Notes: generated by a model from the letters alone, not told the origin. DNA of 64,000 bases from an uncultured Kiritimatiellota bacterium (GCA_944389545.1 CALXMT010000002.1:44645-108644); one strand, 5' to 3'; shown: positions 48,466 to 57,295, counted from the first letter of the stretch. Numbers and translations: made by a program.

Positions 48466-49950
48466 TCACACTCCTTGTGGGGGCGTCCGCCGCCGCTCGC
48501 GCGTTGAGGCGATGCCCAGTTGTTCACGGTATTTCGCCACGGTGCGGCGCGCCATAGGAATGCCCTGCTTGGCGAGTGCCTCGGCGAGGGCTTGGTCGGA
48601 AAGGGGATGGGCGGGGTCTTCGGCCGCAACGAGCGCCTTCAGCGCGCCTTTGGCCTGTTGGTCGGAGATGGCTTCCTCGCCCTCGCTCGCCACGGCGTGG
48701 GTGAAAAAGGCCGCCAGCGGGAGCAACTTGCGCGAGGTCGCCACGCGCACGGCCTTGTCGCGCACCACGCGCGAGACGATGCTTTTGTCGTAACCGATCG
48801 CTTCCGCGACCTCCTTCTGCAGGAGGGGACGGAGCGTGGCCGGGTCGCCGCCGCTGTCCAGGAAGGCCGTCTGCCGGTCGAAGGCTGTCTGCGCCACCAG
48901 GCGGAGGGTGTCGTTGCGCTCGTGGTAGGCGTTCGCCGCGAGGCGAGCCTGTTCGACCAAGGTGTTGACGCAGGCACGCTCGTCGCGCGTTCGAACTGCC
49001 GCCCGGGCGGCCTCGATGGCGGCCTCGTCCACGCGGAAGAGGGGGAAGCGTCGTTCGTCGCAAACCGCACGCCACCGGCCGTCGGGCTCTCGCAGGGCCA
49101 CGATTTCGGGGCTTTCGAGCGGTTCGCTGGGCGCGAAGGCGCGGCCGGGGAAGGGATTGAGGGAACGCAAGTAGGCCAAGGCCCCCGTCAACTCCTCCGG
49201 CGTGCACCGCAGGTCGCGCGCCAACCGCTCTCGGGAGGTCGTGAGCAGACTGCCCAGTCGGTCGCAGAGGCGCAGGTAGAGCGCGCGGTCGGGGAGGTGT
49301 CGCGGGTCGGCCCGGGTCTGCAACGCCAGGCATTCGGCCAGCGACCTCGCCCCCACGCCCACGGGCTCAAGTCCCTGCACGGTCTTGATGGCCGCCTCCA
49401 CGTCGGTCTCGGAGAAGGCTTCCGGCGGACGGCCCTCGTTGGCCTGCCACCAGTCGCCGAGCAGGGTGTGCGCGTCCTCGCGCAGGTAACCGTCCGCGTC
49501 GAGCGCGTCGCACACCAGCAGCACCAAGTCCCGACGTGGCCCCGTCTCCATCTGCCGGAGCACTTGCCGCTCCAGATGACGGTAAAGCGTCTCCGTCTCG
49601 GTTTGCGTCTCAATCAGCCAATCGTGACGGCGCGCGGCCTCGGCTTGGACCTCGGGGTCGGCTTGGTCGCCGAAACCTTCGAGCGAGGCATTGAAGTAGT
49701 CCAGGTTCTCGGACTCGTCCGCGGACTCCGCCTCACGCTCTGCCAGACCATCGAGCGACACCGCGCCGTGGAGCGGCTCTTCGTATTCCAGAAAGGGGTT
49801 TTGCTCGGCCTCGCGGCGCAACTCCGCGCGCAACTCCGGTAGGGGCAACGGCAAGAGACGCAGACGTTGCCGCGCCTGCAGCGAGAGCGTTGTCTCCTGC
49901 GTTTGGCGCTGTTGTTGCGCCGCTCCTAGGCTTTGTGCGAGCCCGGGCAC
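48466..49950 (-). CDS. rpoN: RNA polymerase sigma-54 factor
   Basis: 494 residues from the GTG at 49950, just after the DJ-1 gene; the frame is open further upstream but that part overlaps the DJ-1 gene. Alternative sigma factor needing AAA+ activators. Region I: LSLQARQRLRLLPLPLPELRAELRREAEQNPFLEYE (~20-56, Gln/Leu-rich). The core-binding and DNA-binding region contains LNPFPGRAF, and the RpoN box reads ARRTVAKYRE near the C-terminus (~475-484). There is a TTG possibility at 49962 overlapping the DJ-1 stop. Activators for sigma-54 are not in this window. Confidence 0.94.
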   Translation of the reverse strand: MPGLAQSLGAAQQQRQTQETTLSLQARQRLRLLPLPLPELRAELRREAEQNPFLEYEEPLHGAVSLDGLAEREAESADESENLDYFNASLEGFGDQADPEVQAEAARRHDWLIETQTETETLYRHLERQVLRQMETGPRRDLVLLVCDALDADGYLREDAHTLLGDWWQANEGRPPEAFSETDVEAAIKTVQGLEPVGVGARSLAECLALQTRADPRHLPDRALYLRLCDRLGSLLTTSRERLARDLRCTPEELTGALAYLRSLNPFPGRAFAPSEPLESPEIVALREPDGRWRAVCDERRFPLFRVDEAAIEAARAAVRTRDERACVNTLVEQARLAANAYHERNDTLRLVAQTAFDRQTAFLDSGGDPATLRPLLQKEVAEAIGYDKSIVSRVVRDKAVRVATSRKLLPLAAFFTHAVASEGEEAISDQQAKGALKALVAAEDPAHPLSDQALAEALAKQGIPMARRTVAKYREQLGIASTRERRRTPPQGV

Positions 49951-49958
49951 GGGGAAGG

Positions 49959-50513
49959 TCAATCCTCCAGCAAGGCGTCGGCGAAGGTCTGCCGGGCGGC
50001 CTCTTCGCCCTTCACCTTGACGATGATGGCGCGCGCGAAGTCCTTGAATCGGCCGGGACCCTCCGCCGTGATGAGGTTCCCCGAGACGACCGCCTTCTCG
50101 CGGCGATACTCGGTTCCCAATGCCGCCGTGAAGTCCGGCGCGGGGTAGCACGTCGCCGGGCGTCCGGGCAGGATGCCCGCCGCCGTCAGGACCAGGGCCG
50201 GAGCCGCGCAGATGGCGCAGACCAACTTGCCCGCGGCGTCATACTCCTTGATGAGCTCCAGAACCCCCTGTGTCGCGGCCAGGGCTTGCGAACCGCCCAG
50301 CCCGCCCGGCAGGATCACGCCGTCGAACTGCGTGCTGTCCAGTTCCGTCAGGCAGAGCTCCGCCTCCACCGCGATGCCGTGCGCACCCAGCGTCAACGGC
50401 GTGGTGTTCAGCGTGCAGGTCGCAACCTCCACGCCCGCCCGCCGCAACAGATCCAGCGTACCCAGCGCCTCGATTTCCTCGAAGCCATTCGCCAACATCA
50501 TGACCAAAGCCAT
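49959..50513 (-). CDS. DJ-1/PfpI family protein
   Basis: 184 residues from the ATG at 50513, with GGAGG upstream. DJ-1/ThiJ/PfpI fold; members include YajL-type chaperone/deglycase proteins. Seen: MALVMMLANGFEEIEAL (conserved glutamate at ~14), GVILPGGLGGSQAL, and the nucleophile elbow VCAICAAPALVL (~95-106), with the cysteine in CAICAAP. The C-terminal part has TAEGPGRFKDFA. An ideal -10 TATAAT lies 28 bp upstream. It is the first gene of a probable operon with rpoN, the dehydrogenase and recO. Confidence 0.92.
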   Translation of the reverse strand: MALVMMLANGFEEIEALGTLDLLRRAGVEVATCTLNTTPLTLGAHGIAVEAELCLTELDSTQFDGVILPGGLGGSQALAATQGVLELIKEYDAAGKLVCAICAAPALVLTAAGILPGRPATCYPAPDFTAALGTEYRREKAVVSGNLITAEGPGRFKDFARAIIVKVKGEEAARQTFADALLED

Positions 50514-50540
50514 AATCAATTCCTCCAAAAGGTTCGCCCC

Positions 50541-50549
50541 ATTATACCA
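50541..50549 (-). promoter_or_regulatory. Extended -10 promoter for the DJ-1 to recO operon
   Basis: TGG-TATAAT on the minus strand, a perfect -10 with TG motif, 28 bp before the ATG at 50513. Confidence 0.65.
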
Positions 50550-50588
50550 AATCGCTCCTCCCCCTCGTTTCCCACGAAGACACATAGG

Positions 50589-50657
50589 AACGCAAGGGCC
50601 TGGGCACTTCACCGTTCGGCGCGTTACGCCTCACTATCGTGCCCATCCCTTGCGTTT
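50589..50657 (+). repeat. Palindromic intergenic repeat B, copy 4
   Basis: AACGCAAGGG/CCCTTGCGTT and GGGCAC/GTGCCC pair perfectly; the inner loop is GGCGC-GTT-ACGCC. The flank reads CCACGAAGACACATAGG. Confidence 0.88.
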
Positions 50658-50659
50658 CT

Positions 50660-50865
50660 ATAGAGTAGGCGCTAAAATGTTTTCCTTTTAGAAAGGCTCC
50701 GGAAAGTGGTAAAAAGATAGGGAAGTGCCCGAAAGCCGGAAAATGCGCTCACCAACCGTATAGCCAAGGTGTCGCCCCGCATAAACGTGGAAAATATTAC
50801 CTTGCCTAATCTATAGTGTTTTCCGGGAAGCATCATCTGTCGTGCTTGCGGGTGCAGGAGAAAGT
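50660..50865. other. Non-coding, AT-richer segment before the GH2 gene
   Basis: No gene or strong signal recognised. A 74-codon minus-strand frame (50672-50896) lacks a ribosome site and looks accidental. TAATCTATAGTG near 50810 could be a -10 but has no partner. Confidence 0.5.
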
Positions 50866-50907
50866 GGAAGCTTGGAGGCTTGTCTGTTTTACCCACGCCC
50901 CACCCGT

Positions 50908-50995
50908 CGCCCGCTTGTCGGGCGTTCTGTTCTCTGTTCTCTGTTCTCTGTTCTCTGTTCTCTGTTCTCTGTTCTCTGGGGCGCGTTAGCGCCCC
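50908..50995 (+). repeat. 7-mer and hairpin repeat module H, with seven GTTCTCT copies
   Basis: CGCCCG-CTTGT-CGGGCG (50908-50924), then GTTCT and seven exact GTTCTCT repeats (50929-50977), then GGGGCGC-GTTA-GCGCCCC (50978-50995). The stem CGCCCG/CGGGCG replaces CGCGCG/CGCGCG of other copies with both sides changed. Copy number of the 7-mer differs between loci. Confidence 0.88.
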
Positions 50996-51005
50996 TCCGT
51001 TTTCC

Positions 51006-51030
51006 GGGGCGGCGCCATCGGCGCCGCCCC
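51006..51030. repeat. Perfect 11-bp hairpin GGGGCGGCGCC-ATC-GGCGCCGCCCC
   Basis: Lies ~98 bp before the GH2 start, directly after module H. No T-run follows. Confidence 0.7.
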
Positions 51031-51127
51031 TGCGTTCTTATGGACGCAGGGAGAGGGGTAGGGGACGCAACGTGGCAATAAATGTGAGAATGTGATAAAG
51101 TAACGGTATATGAAAAGGAGCGACATC

Positions 51128-54100
51128 ATGAGGAAACTGTTTGCCTTGTTGCCTGCGTTGTGCGCGGGCGTCCTGTTCGCGGCACCGGAATGGGAAAATG
51201 AAGCCATCTTCCAGGTGAACCGCGAGCCTGCGCGCGCGGCCTTGATGCCCACGGCGCCGAACAGCGTCCTCTCGCTTAACGGCAAGTGGCGCTTCCACTT
51301 CTCTTACACCCCCGCCGAGCGTCCGCAGGATTTCTGGAAGACTTCCTACGACGTCTCGAAGTGGGACCTCATCACGGTGCCGATGAGCTGGCAGATGGGC
51401 GGCTACGGCACGCCGGTCTATTCCAACGAGATCTATCCCTTCAAGATTGACCCGCCGCGCGTGACCTCCACGCCGCCCAAAGATTGGACCTCTTTCAAGG
51501 AGCGTCCCTCCGTGGGTAGCTACCGTACCTCCTTCACCCTGCCCGAGGGCTTCAACAAGGGCAAGGTCTATCTGCGCTTCGATGGCGTCGAGTCCGCCTA
51601 CTACGTCTGGGTCAACGACACCTACATCGGCTACAGCGAAGACTCCTTCACCGCCGGTGAGTACGACATCACCAAGGCCCTCAAGCCCGGCGAGAACACT
51701 CTCTCGGTCGAGGTTTATCGCTGGAGCGACGGCTCCTACCTGGAAGACCAGGATTTCTGGCGCCTGGCCGGCATCTTCCGCGACGTGACCCTCTTCTCCA
51801 CCCCCGCCCTGCAGATTCGCGACGTCTGGGTGCGTCCCGGCCTGGCCGATGACTACGTGACCGGCACCGTCGCCGGTGACGTCTGGGTGCGTAACGCGGG
51901 CGACACCCCCTCTGCTCCCACCGAGGTCTCCGTGACCATCGGTGACATCTATTCCGCCAAGCTCCCCGTCCCCGCCCTCAAGGCCGGCGAGGAGGTTAAG
52001 CTGGCCCTGCCCGCCGGCACCGTCAAGGACGTGGCCTGCTGGACTGCCGAGACGCCGAACCTCTACGCCACTACCCTCTCCCTCCCCAACGGTGACGCAC
52101 GCGCCCTCAAGCTTGGCTTCCGCCGCATCGAGGTGGGCAAGCAGGGCGAGCTCCTCGTCAATGGCGTCAGCACCAAGCTGTGGGGCGTCAACCGCCACGA
52201 GATGGACCCCGACCGTGGCCGTTACATGACCGAGGAGAAGATGCAAAAGGATGCCCTCTGGATGAAGAAGGGCAACTTCAACGCCGTGCGCACCGCCCAC
52301 TATCCCAACGACCCGCGTTGGTATGAGATCTGCGACGAGATTGGCCTCTACGTGATGGACGAGGCCAACATCGAGGCCCATCAGCTCCGCGGCCATCCGC
52401 AGTGCTTGAACAACAAGCCGAACTGGCACGCCGCCTACGCCTTCCGCGTGCATAACATGTTCCAGCGCGACAAGAACCACGCCTCCATCATCATGTGGTC
52501 CCTCGGCAATGAGACCGGCGGCGGCAAGAATCTCGAGGACCAGGGCGACTGGCTCAAGCAGAACGACCCCTCCCGCCTCGTGCACTACTGCGACTTCCCC
52601 GAGAACTCCCCGCACAACGACATGGATTCCTCCATGTACCGTCCGCACGACCAGCTCCGCAACATCGCCAAGCGCCACACCCACCGTCCTTACGTCCACG
52701 TGGAATACGCCCACTCCATGGGCAACGCCTGCGGCATGTTCGATGAGTACATCAAGATCTACGAGGAATATCCCCGCATGATCGGCGGCTTCGTCTGGGA
52801 TTACATTGACCAGGGACTCCGCGCCACCAAGGACCCCAAGACCGGCCTCTTCAAGCTTGAGCCCTTCACCGGCAAGTCCCTCGCCTTCGGCGGCCTCTTC
52901 GGCGACCGCCCCAACTTCGGCGACTTCTGCGACAACGGCGTCATCACCGCCGAGCACAAGCCCAAAGGCCAGTTCTGGGCCGTCAAGCGCGCCCAGCAGC
53001 CCTTCGGATTCACCTGGGATGAGTCCAAGCAGTCCCTCTCCGTCCGCAGCAAGTTCTTCCACAAGACCGCCGAGGGCTACGCGCTCTACGACAAGAACGG
53101 CAAGCGCTTGGCCGACCTCCCCGCCCTCAAGCCCGGCGAAACCACCACGCTGGCCATCAAGCCCGTGCGTGACGGCGACCTCGACTACCCCGTCTTCATC
53201 GGCGACAAGGGCGTCGACCCCAAGGCCATCGTGACCGACTGCGTCGCTTGGTTCGCCATCCCCGGCGGCACCCGCGAGCCTCTCAAGTTCAAGAAGCCCA
53301 AGGCCCTGCCCAAGGTTGCGGCCTCCGTCACGCAGACCGAGGATGGTGCCCTGCGTGTCTCCGGTGTCGGCGTCGAGGGCACCTACCTCCTCTTCCGCGA
53401 CGGCGTCCTTGCCCAGGTGCACTACAATGGCCGCGACCTCCTCGCCGCCCCGCCCCGCTTCACGATGTATCGCGCCCGTATCAACAACGATCGCTACATC
53501 AAGGACTCCGCCACTTGGCGTTCCCTCAAGACCCAGGGCAACCGTTGCCTCTCCATGAAGTGGCGTAAGCTCGAGGGCGACCAAGAGGCCGTCCAAATCA
53601 TCGCCGAGATGGAGACCGACGGCGGCGACGTTCCTTACAAGTACACCCTCGTCTGGACGGTGCTCATGAACACCGTCACCTGCGAAGGCGTCTTCTATCC
53701 GCAGTCCCCCGAGGAAATCATCCCGCGTCTGGGCTTCGAGCTCGCCGTCAACAAGGACCTCGACACCGTTCACTACGATGCCCTTGGGCCCTTCGAGAAC
53801 TACGTCGACCGCAAGTTCCACACCTGGCGTGACCACTTCACCTGTTCCGTCAAGGACTTCTTCGTGCCCTATCCCGAGACCCAGGAATATGGCAACCGCG
53901 AGGACGCCCACTGGATCTTCCTGGAAGACGGCGAGGACTCCCTCTGCTTCTTCTCTCCCGTGTGGAACCGCCCCTTCGCCTTCTCCGTGAACCAGTGGGA
54001 CGCCGTGACCCTCTTCGATGCCACGCTGCCCTCCCTCCTGCCCACCCCGGACAAGACCTGGCTCCACCTGGACTACGCCCAGACCGGTCTCGGCAACGGC

Positions 54101-54859
54101 TCCTGCGGTCCTCGCCCCTGGGCCGAACATCTGGTCTACAACAAGCCCTTCTCCTTCGGCTTCGCGCTGCGCTTCGGCTCCAAGCCCTTCAAGCCTCAGC
54201 CCTTCCGTCCCACCGCGGGTCTCGCCCTCGTGACGCGTGACGGCAAGAACCAGGTCACCGTCACCCCCGACCGCGCCGATGCCAAGGTGGAGGTCTCCGT
54301 GAACGGCCAGACGCCCTTCGTCTACGACAAGCCCTTCACCCTGGAGAGCGGCACCGTCGCCGTCACCGTCACCCCCGATGAGGACCAGATTCCCACCCCG
54401 ACCCTCACCCGCACCTTCGCCAAGGAAGCCGTCCGCACCGCCTGGAAGGTCGTGAACGTCTCCTCCGAAGAGCCCGGCGAGGGCAACGTCGCCAACATCT
54501 TCGATGGCAACCCCAAGACCTACTGGCACACCGACTGGCGCAACGTCCACCCCGACTACCCGCACAGCTTCGAGCTTGACTTCGGCGAAGTCCAGACCGT
54601 TGCCGGCGTCCGCCTCCTGCCGCGCACCGACGAGCTCAACGGCCTCATCGGCAAGTGCTCGATCGAGCTCAGCAAGGACGGCAAGACCTGGACGACCGTC
54701 TTCGACGGCGACACCGGCTGGAAGGCCAATAACCGCAAGTGGCGCGATATCGACTTCGCCCCCACTGAGGCCCGTTACCTCCGCCTCACCGCTAAGGCTC
54801 CTGCCATCAAGGGCCACATCTGGGCCACCCTCAGCGAACTCACCCTCAAGATCCGCTGA
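51128..54859 (+). CDS. Secreted beta-galactosidase-type enzyme, family GH2, with C-terminal discoidin domain
   Basis: 1243 residues from the ATG at 51128, with AAAAGGAG 7 bases upstream. A signal peptide (MRKLFALLPALCAGVLFAA) directs export. Order of domains: sugar-binding jelly roll (~50-225, LNGKWRFHFSY), Ig-like domain, catalytic barrel (~340-620) with VNRHEMDPDRG, acid/base E462 in SLGNETGGG and nucleophile E526 in HVEYAHSMGN. Then a small Bgal_small-like beta-domain (~720-980), a short linker domain, and a C-terminal ~130-residue discoidin (F5/8 type C) domain beginning near NIFDGNPKTYWHT. The layout is like LacZ-type enzymes of polysaccharide degraders. The gene stands alone, with a strong terminator. 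Codons strongly prefer C in third position. Confidence 0.93.
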   Translation: MRKLFALLPALCAGVLFAAPEWENEAIFQVNREPARAALMPTAPNSVLSLNGKWRFHFSYTPAERPQDFWKTSYDVSKWDLITVPMSWQMGGYGTPVYSNEIYPFKIDPPRVTSTPPKDWTSFKERPSVGSYRTSFTLPEGFNKGKVYLRFDGVESAYYVWVNDTYIGYSEDSFTAGEYDITKALKPGENTLSVEVYRWSDGSYLEDQDFWRLAGIFRDVTLFSTPALQIRDVWVRPGLADDYVTGTVAGDVWVRNAGDTPSAPTEVSVTIGDIYSAKLPVPALKAGEEVKLALPAGTVKDVACWTAETPNLYATTLSLPNGDARALKLGFRRIEVGKQGELLVNGVSTKLWGVNRHEMDPDRGRYMTEEKMQKDALWMKKGNFNAVRTAHYPNDPRWYEICDEIGLYVMDEANIEAHQLRGHPQCLNNKPNWHAAYAFRVHNMFQRDKNHASIIMWSLGNETGGGKNLEDQGDWLKQNDPSRLVHYCDFPENSPHNDMDSSMYRPHDQLRNIAKRHTHRPYVHVEYAHSMGNACGMFDEYIKIYEEYPRMIGGFVWDYIDQGLRATKDPKTGLFKLEPFTGKSLAFGGLFGDRPNFGDFCDNGVITAEHKPKGQFWAVKRAQQPFGFTWDESKQSLSVRSKFFHKTAEGYALYDKNGKRLADLPALKPGETTTLAIKPVRDGDLDYPVFIGDKGVDPKAIVTDCVAWFAIPGGTREPLKFKKPKALPKVAASVTQTEDGALRVSGVGVEGTYLLFRDGVLAQVHYNGRDLLAAPPRFTMYRARINNDRYIKDSATWRSLKTQGNRCLSMKWRKLEGDQEAVQIIAEMETDGGDVPYKYTLVWTVLMNTVTCEGVFYPQSPEEIIPRLGFELAVNKDLDTVHYDALGPFENYVDRKFHTWRDHFTCSVKDFFVPYPETQEYGNREDAHWIFLEDGEDSLCFFSPVWNRPFAFSVNQWDAVTLFDATLPSLLPTPDKTWLHLDYAQTGLGNGSCGPRPWAEHLVYNKPFSFGFALRFGSKPFKPQPFRPTAGLALVTRDGKNQVTVTPDRADAKVEVSVNGQTPFVYDKPFTLESGTVAVTVTPDEDQIPTPTLTRTFAKEAVRTAWKVVNVSSEEPGEGNVANIFDGNPKTYWHTDWRNVHPDYPHSFELDFGEVQTVAGVRLLPRTDELNGLIGKCSIELSKDGKTWTTVFDGDTGWKANNRKWRDIDFAPTEARYLRLTAKAPAIKGHIWATLSELTLKIR

Positions 54860-54897
54860 GTCTTCCCCCGCGCGTCCCCTCTGCGCCCCGCCCAAAC

Positions 54898-54931
54898 AAA
54901 AGGCGCCACCCGATCATGGGTGGCGCCTTTT
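54898..54931. terminator. Bidirectional rho-independent terminator after the GH2 gene
   Basis: AAAAGGCGCCACCC-GATCAT-GGGTGGCGCCTTTT; a 10-bp GC stem with A-run before and T-run after, so it can act on both strands. Confidence 0.92.
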
Positions 54932-54960
54932 GTTGTTGTCTCCGGCACCCTCTGCGCCCC

Positions 54961-55112
54961 GACCCCATAAAGATCCCTTTTGAGACCCTATAAGGGGCCG
55001 AGGTCAACCACTATAGGGGTCGGTGATGAGACCCTATAGGGGGCCGAGTCGAGACCCTATAGTGGTCCAGGTCCGACCCCTATAGGGTCTCGGGAGCGAC
55101 CTCTTAAGGGCG
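54961..55112. repeat. 23-bp TATAG-core repeat array, locus 4
   Basis: Five to six units, mainly inverted (GAGACCCTATAAGGGG, AACCACTATAGGGG, GAGACCCTATAGGGGG, GAGACCCTATAGTGG, GACCCCTATAGGG, ACCTCTTAAGGG). Lies between the convergent GH2 and hcp genes, just after the terminator. Confidence 0.88.
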
Positions 55113-55186
55113 GGGGCGCTGACGTACCCCGGGAACAGAGGATGGCTACGGAACACGCGGCAAGCGCGCGATGGAGAAACGTCAAC

Positions 55187-55209
55187 ACGAGGCGGCAATG
55201 CCGCCTCGT
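55187..55209. repeat. Perfect 10-bp hairpin ACGAGGCGGC-AAT-GCCGCCTCGT
   Basis: Isolated palindrome of the same kind as in the other repeat-rich gaps. Confidence 0.65.
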
Positions 55210-55276
55210 TCTAGTCGTTCTCTATGTCCTATAAGTCCTACCGCGCTACTTCCCGCGCTTTTCAAGAAGGCACAGA

Positions 55277-55330
55277 AACGCAAGAGGATAGGCACGGTAG
55301 TGAGGCGCAACGCGCCGAACGGTGAAGTGC
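55277..55330 (-). repeat. Palindromic intergenic repeat B, copy 5 (inverted, truncated)
   Basis: AACGCAAGAGGATAGGCACGG, inner GGCGC-AAC-GCGCC and CGGTGAAGTGCC are present. The other outer arm is replaced by the GGAAGCTTGGAGG tract at 55338. Confidence 0.75.
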
Positions 55331-55333
55331 CGA

Positions 55334-55374
55334 GTTGGAAGGTTGGAAGCTTGGAGGCTTGGAAGTTTGGTAAA
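55334..55374 (+). repeat. TTGGAAG/TTGGAGG tract
   Basis: TTGGAAGGTTGGAAGCTTGG and following 8-9-bp steps. The same tract occurs at 57296-57319 and starts each 184-bp tandem unit at 62220. Confidence 0.75.
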
Positions 55375-55387
55375 CGACTTCACCGGT

Positions 55388-55488
55388 CGCGCGCTTGTCG
55401 CGCGTTCCGTTCTCTGTTCTCCGTGGCCGTGGAAGGTTTGTCCCTTCGGGCCTGCACGCTCCGTTCTCCGGGGGCGCGTCAGCGCCCC
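55388..55488 (+). repeat. 7-mer and hairpin repeat module H, next to hcp end
   Basis: CGCGCG-CTTGT-CGCGCG, one GTTCTCT, a GTGGAAGGTTTG insert shared with 58668, then GGGGCGC-GTCA-GCGCCCC (55471-55488), whose right arm ends 1 base before the hcp stop. Confidence 0.75.
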
Positions 55489-55489
55489 T

Positions 55490-57052
55490 TTAGCCGAGGA
55501 TGGCGGCGAGGTCTTGCTCCGGGGTGGTGATGGGGGCGATGGCGTATTTTTCCGCCAGCAGGGCCAGGATGTTGGGCGAGACGAAGGCCGGCAGGGTGGG
55601 GCCCAGGCGGATGTTGCGGACGCCCAAGTGCAGGAGTGTCAGCAGGATGCAGACCGCCTTCTGTTCGTACCACGAGAGCACCAACGAGAGCGGCAGGTCG
55701 TTCACGCCGCAGCCGAAGGCCTCGGCCAACGCCAACGCCACGCGCACCGCGCCATAGGCATCGTTGCACTGGCCCACGTCAAGCAGACGCGGCAGCCCGG
55801 CCACGGTTCCCAGATCCAAGTCGTTGAAACGGAACTTCCCGCAGGCCAGCGTCAGCACGATGGTGTCCTGCGGCAGGGCCTTCACGAAGTCGGTGTAGTA
55901 GTTGCGGCCCGGGCGCGCGCCGTCGCACCCGCCCACCAGGAAGAAGTGGCGGATGGTCCCGGCCTTGACGGCCTCGACAATCTTCGGCGCCGCGGCGAGG
56001 ATGGCCCCATGGCCGAAGCCTGTGGTGACGGTCTCGCCGCCGTTGATGCCGTGGAAGGTGCGGTCTTCCGGGTAACCGCCCAGCTCCAGCGCCTTGGCGA
56101 TGACGGGGCCGAAGTCACGGTCCGCGCCGATGTGGGTCACGCCTGGGAAGGAGACGAGCCCGGTGGTGAAGACGCGGTCGCGATAGCTTTCGCGCGGCGG
56201 CATCAGGCAGTTGGTGGTGAAGAGGATGGGGGCGGGGATCGCGTCGAACTCGCGCTGTTGGTTCTGCCACGCGGTGCCGAAGTTGCCCTTCAGGTGGGCG
56301 AAGCGGCGGAGCTCGGGGTACCCGTGCGCGGGGAGCATTTCGCCGTGCGTGTAGATGTTGATACCCTTGCCTTCGGTCTGCTCCAGCAACAGACGCAGGT
56401 CATGCAGGTCGTGTCCCGTGATGACGATGAAGGGGCCCTTCTCCACCTTCAGCGGCACGGTCGCCGGCGCGGGCGTACCGTAGGTGCCCGTGTTCGCCGC
56501 GTCCAGAAGCGCCATGCACGCCAGGTTCTTCTCGCCCACTTCCAGCGCCAGACCCAACAGGTTCTCCACCGTGTCGTCCGTGCCCAACGCCGCCATCGCC
56601 TTGGCGAAGAAGGCGTCCACCGCCGCGTCATGACGGTTCAACGCCGCCGCGTGGTAGGCATAGGCCGCCATGCCGCGCAACCCGAAAAGAATGAGCGACT
56701 TCGCCGAACGCACGTCCTCGTCCGCCGCCCAGATGCGAGCCATGTTGTAATCCGCGTCCGCGCCGAATTCCTGGCCGAGGGTGTGCGCCTCGTCCGTCAG
56801 CGCGTCCACGGTCGCCTCGTTGAAGTTCACGTTCGTGACGGTGGTGAAGAGGCCGCGCACCAGGAGATCCGTCACCCGCGCATCCGTGGCGCCCTTCGCC
56901 TCCGCGGCCTGGGCCAAGGTAATCATCGCCCCGGTCAGACGATCCTGCGCCTCTGCCACCGGTGCGGGCTTGCCGCACACACCGGCCTTGCCCATGCAGG
57001 CCCGGCATCCAGCTGTCTGCTCGCACTGAAAACAAAACATCTGTTCGTTCAT
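55490..57052 (-). CDS. hcp: Hydroxylamine reductase / hybrid cluster protein
   Basis: 520 residues from the ATG at 57052 (GGAGAG upstream). Iron-sulfur protein reducing hydroxylamine or protecting from nitric oxide under anaerobic conditions. The N-terminal cysteines are C7, C10, C19, C26 (C-x2-C-x8-C-x6-C, with an extra C16), nearer to the [4Fe-4S] class than to the E. coli [2Fe-2S] type. Ligands of the hybrid cluster are recognisable: GHDLHDL, HGEMLPAHGYPEL, FTTNCLMPP, GGCDGARPGRNYYTDF, LTLACGKFRFN and DVGQCNDAYGA. Length is a little under the usual 530-550. It stands alone and has its own promoter. It points to anaerobic life. Confidence 0.96.
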   Translation of the reverse strand: MNEQMFCFQCEQTAGCRACMGKAGVCGKPAPVAEAQDRLTGAMITLAQAAEAKGATDARVTDLLVRGLFTTVTNVNFNEATVDALTDEAHTLGQEFGADADYNMARIWAADEDVRSAKSLILFGLRGMAAYAYHAAALNRHDAAVDAFFAKAMAALGTDDTVENLLGLALEVGEKNLACMALLDAANTGTYGTPAPATVPLKVEKGPFIVITGHDLHDLRLLLEQTEGKGINIYTHGEMLPAHGYPELRRFAHLKGNFGTAWQNQQREFDAIPAPILFTTNCLMPPRESYRDRVFTTGLVSFPGVTHIGADRDFGPVIAKALELGGYPEDRTFHGINGGETVTTGFGHGAILAAAPKIVEAVKAGTIRHFFLVGGCDGARPGRNYYTDFVKALPQDTIVLTLACGKFRFNDLDLGTVAGLPRLLDVGQCNDAYGAVRVALALAEAFGCGVNDLPLSLVLSWYEQKAVCILLTLLHLGVRNIRLGPTLPAFVSPNILALLAEKYAIAPITTPEQDLAAILG

Positions 57053-57100
57053 GGTTCTCTCCTTGTCGTTTTCTTGGGACAATCTCGGAAAACGTCTATT

Positions 57101-57109
57101 AGTCTACCA
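57101..57109 (-). promoter_or_regulatory. Extended -10 promoter for hcp
   Basis: TGG-TAGACT on the minus strand, 48 bp before the ATG at 57052. Confidence 0.55.
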
Positions 57110-57164
57110 CAAGTACGCAGGACAGTCTTGCCGATGGTAGCTCAGTCAGTAGTGTCCGGGGGAA

Positions 57165-57250
57165 ATGGGGACCGCAAAGACGGTCTTGCGTGGAAACCCG
57201 ACGGGCTCCATCGCTCCCGTTGGTCGCGCCGCCCTTGGGATTTCCACGCT
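57165..57250 (+). repeat. Palindromic intergenic repeat C, copy 3
   Basis: ACCGCAAAGACGGTCTTGCG, then GCGTGGAAACCC pairing with GGGATTTCCACGC. It is followed by GCGCCCC-TGAA-GGGGCGC. Confidence 0.85.
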
Positions 57251-57295
57251 ATCGCGCCCCTGAAGGGGCGCTCAAAAGGGGATGCGGAAGTTCTG

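Noticed and set aside
50672..50896. 74-codon minus-strand gene
   Set aside because: No ribosome-binding site or promoter, and it overlaps the TTGGAGG tract.
51038..54895. 1285-codon open frame on the minus strand opposite the GH2 gene
   Set aside because: It mirrors the GH2 coding sequence; C-ending codons in the real gene leave the opposite frame without stops. The translation is Val/Gly/Glu-rich with no domain, and the plus strand has a full GH2 with catalytic residues.
57128..57146. tRNA gene (GATGGTAGCTCAGTCAGTAG resembles a D-arm)
   Set aside because: No matching acceptor, anticodon or T-arm follows; the sequence runs into repeat C.
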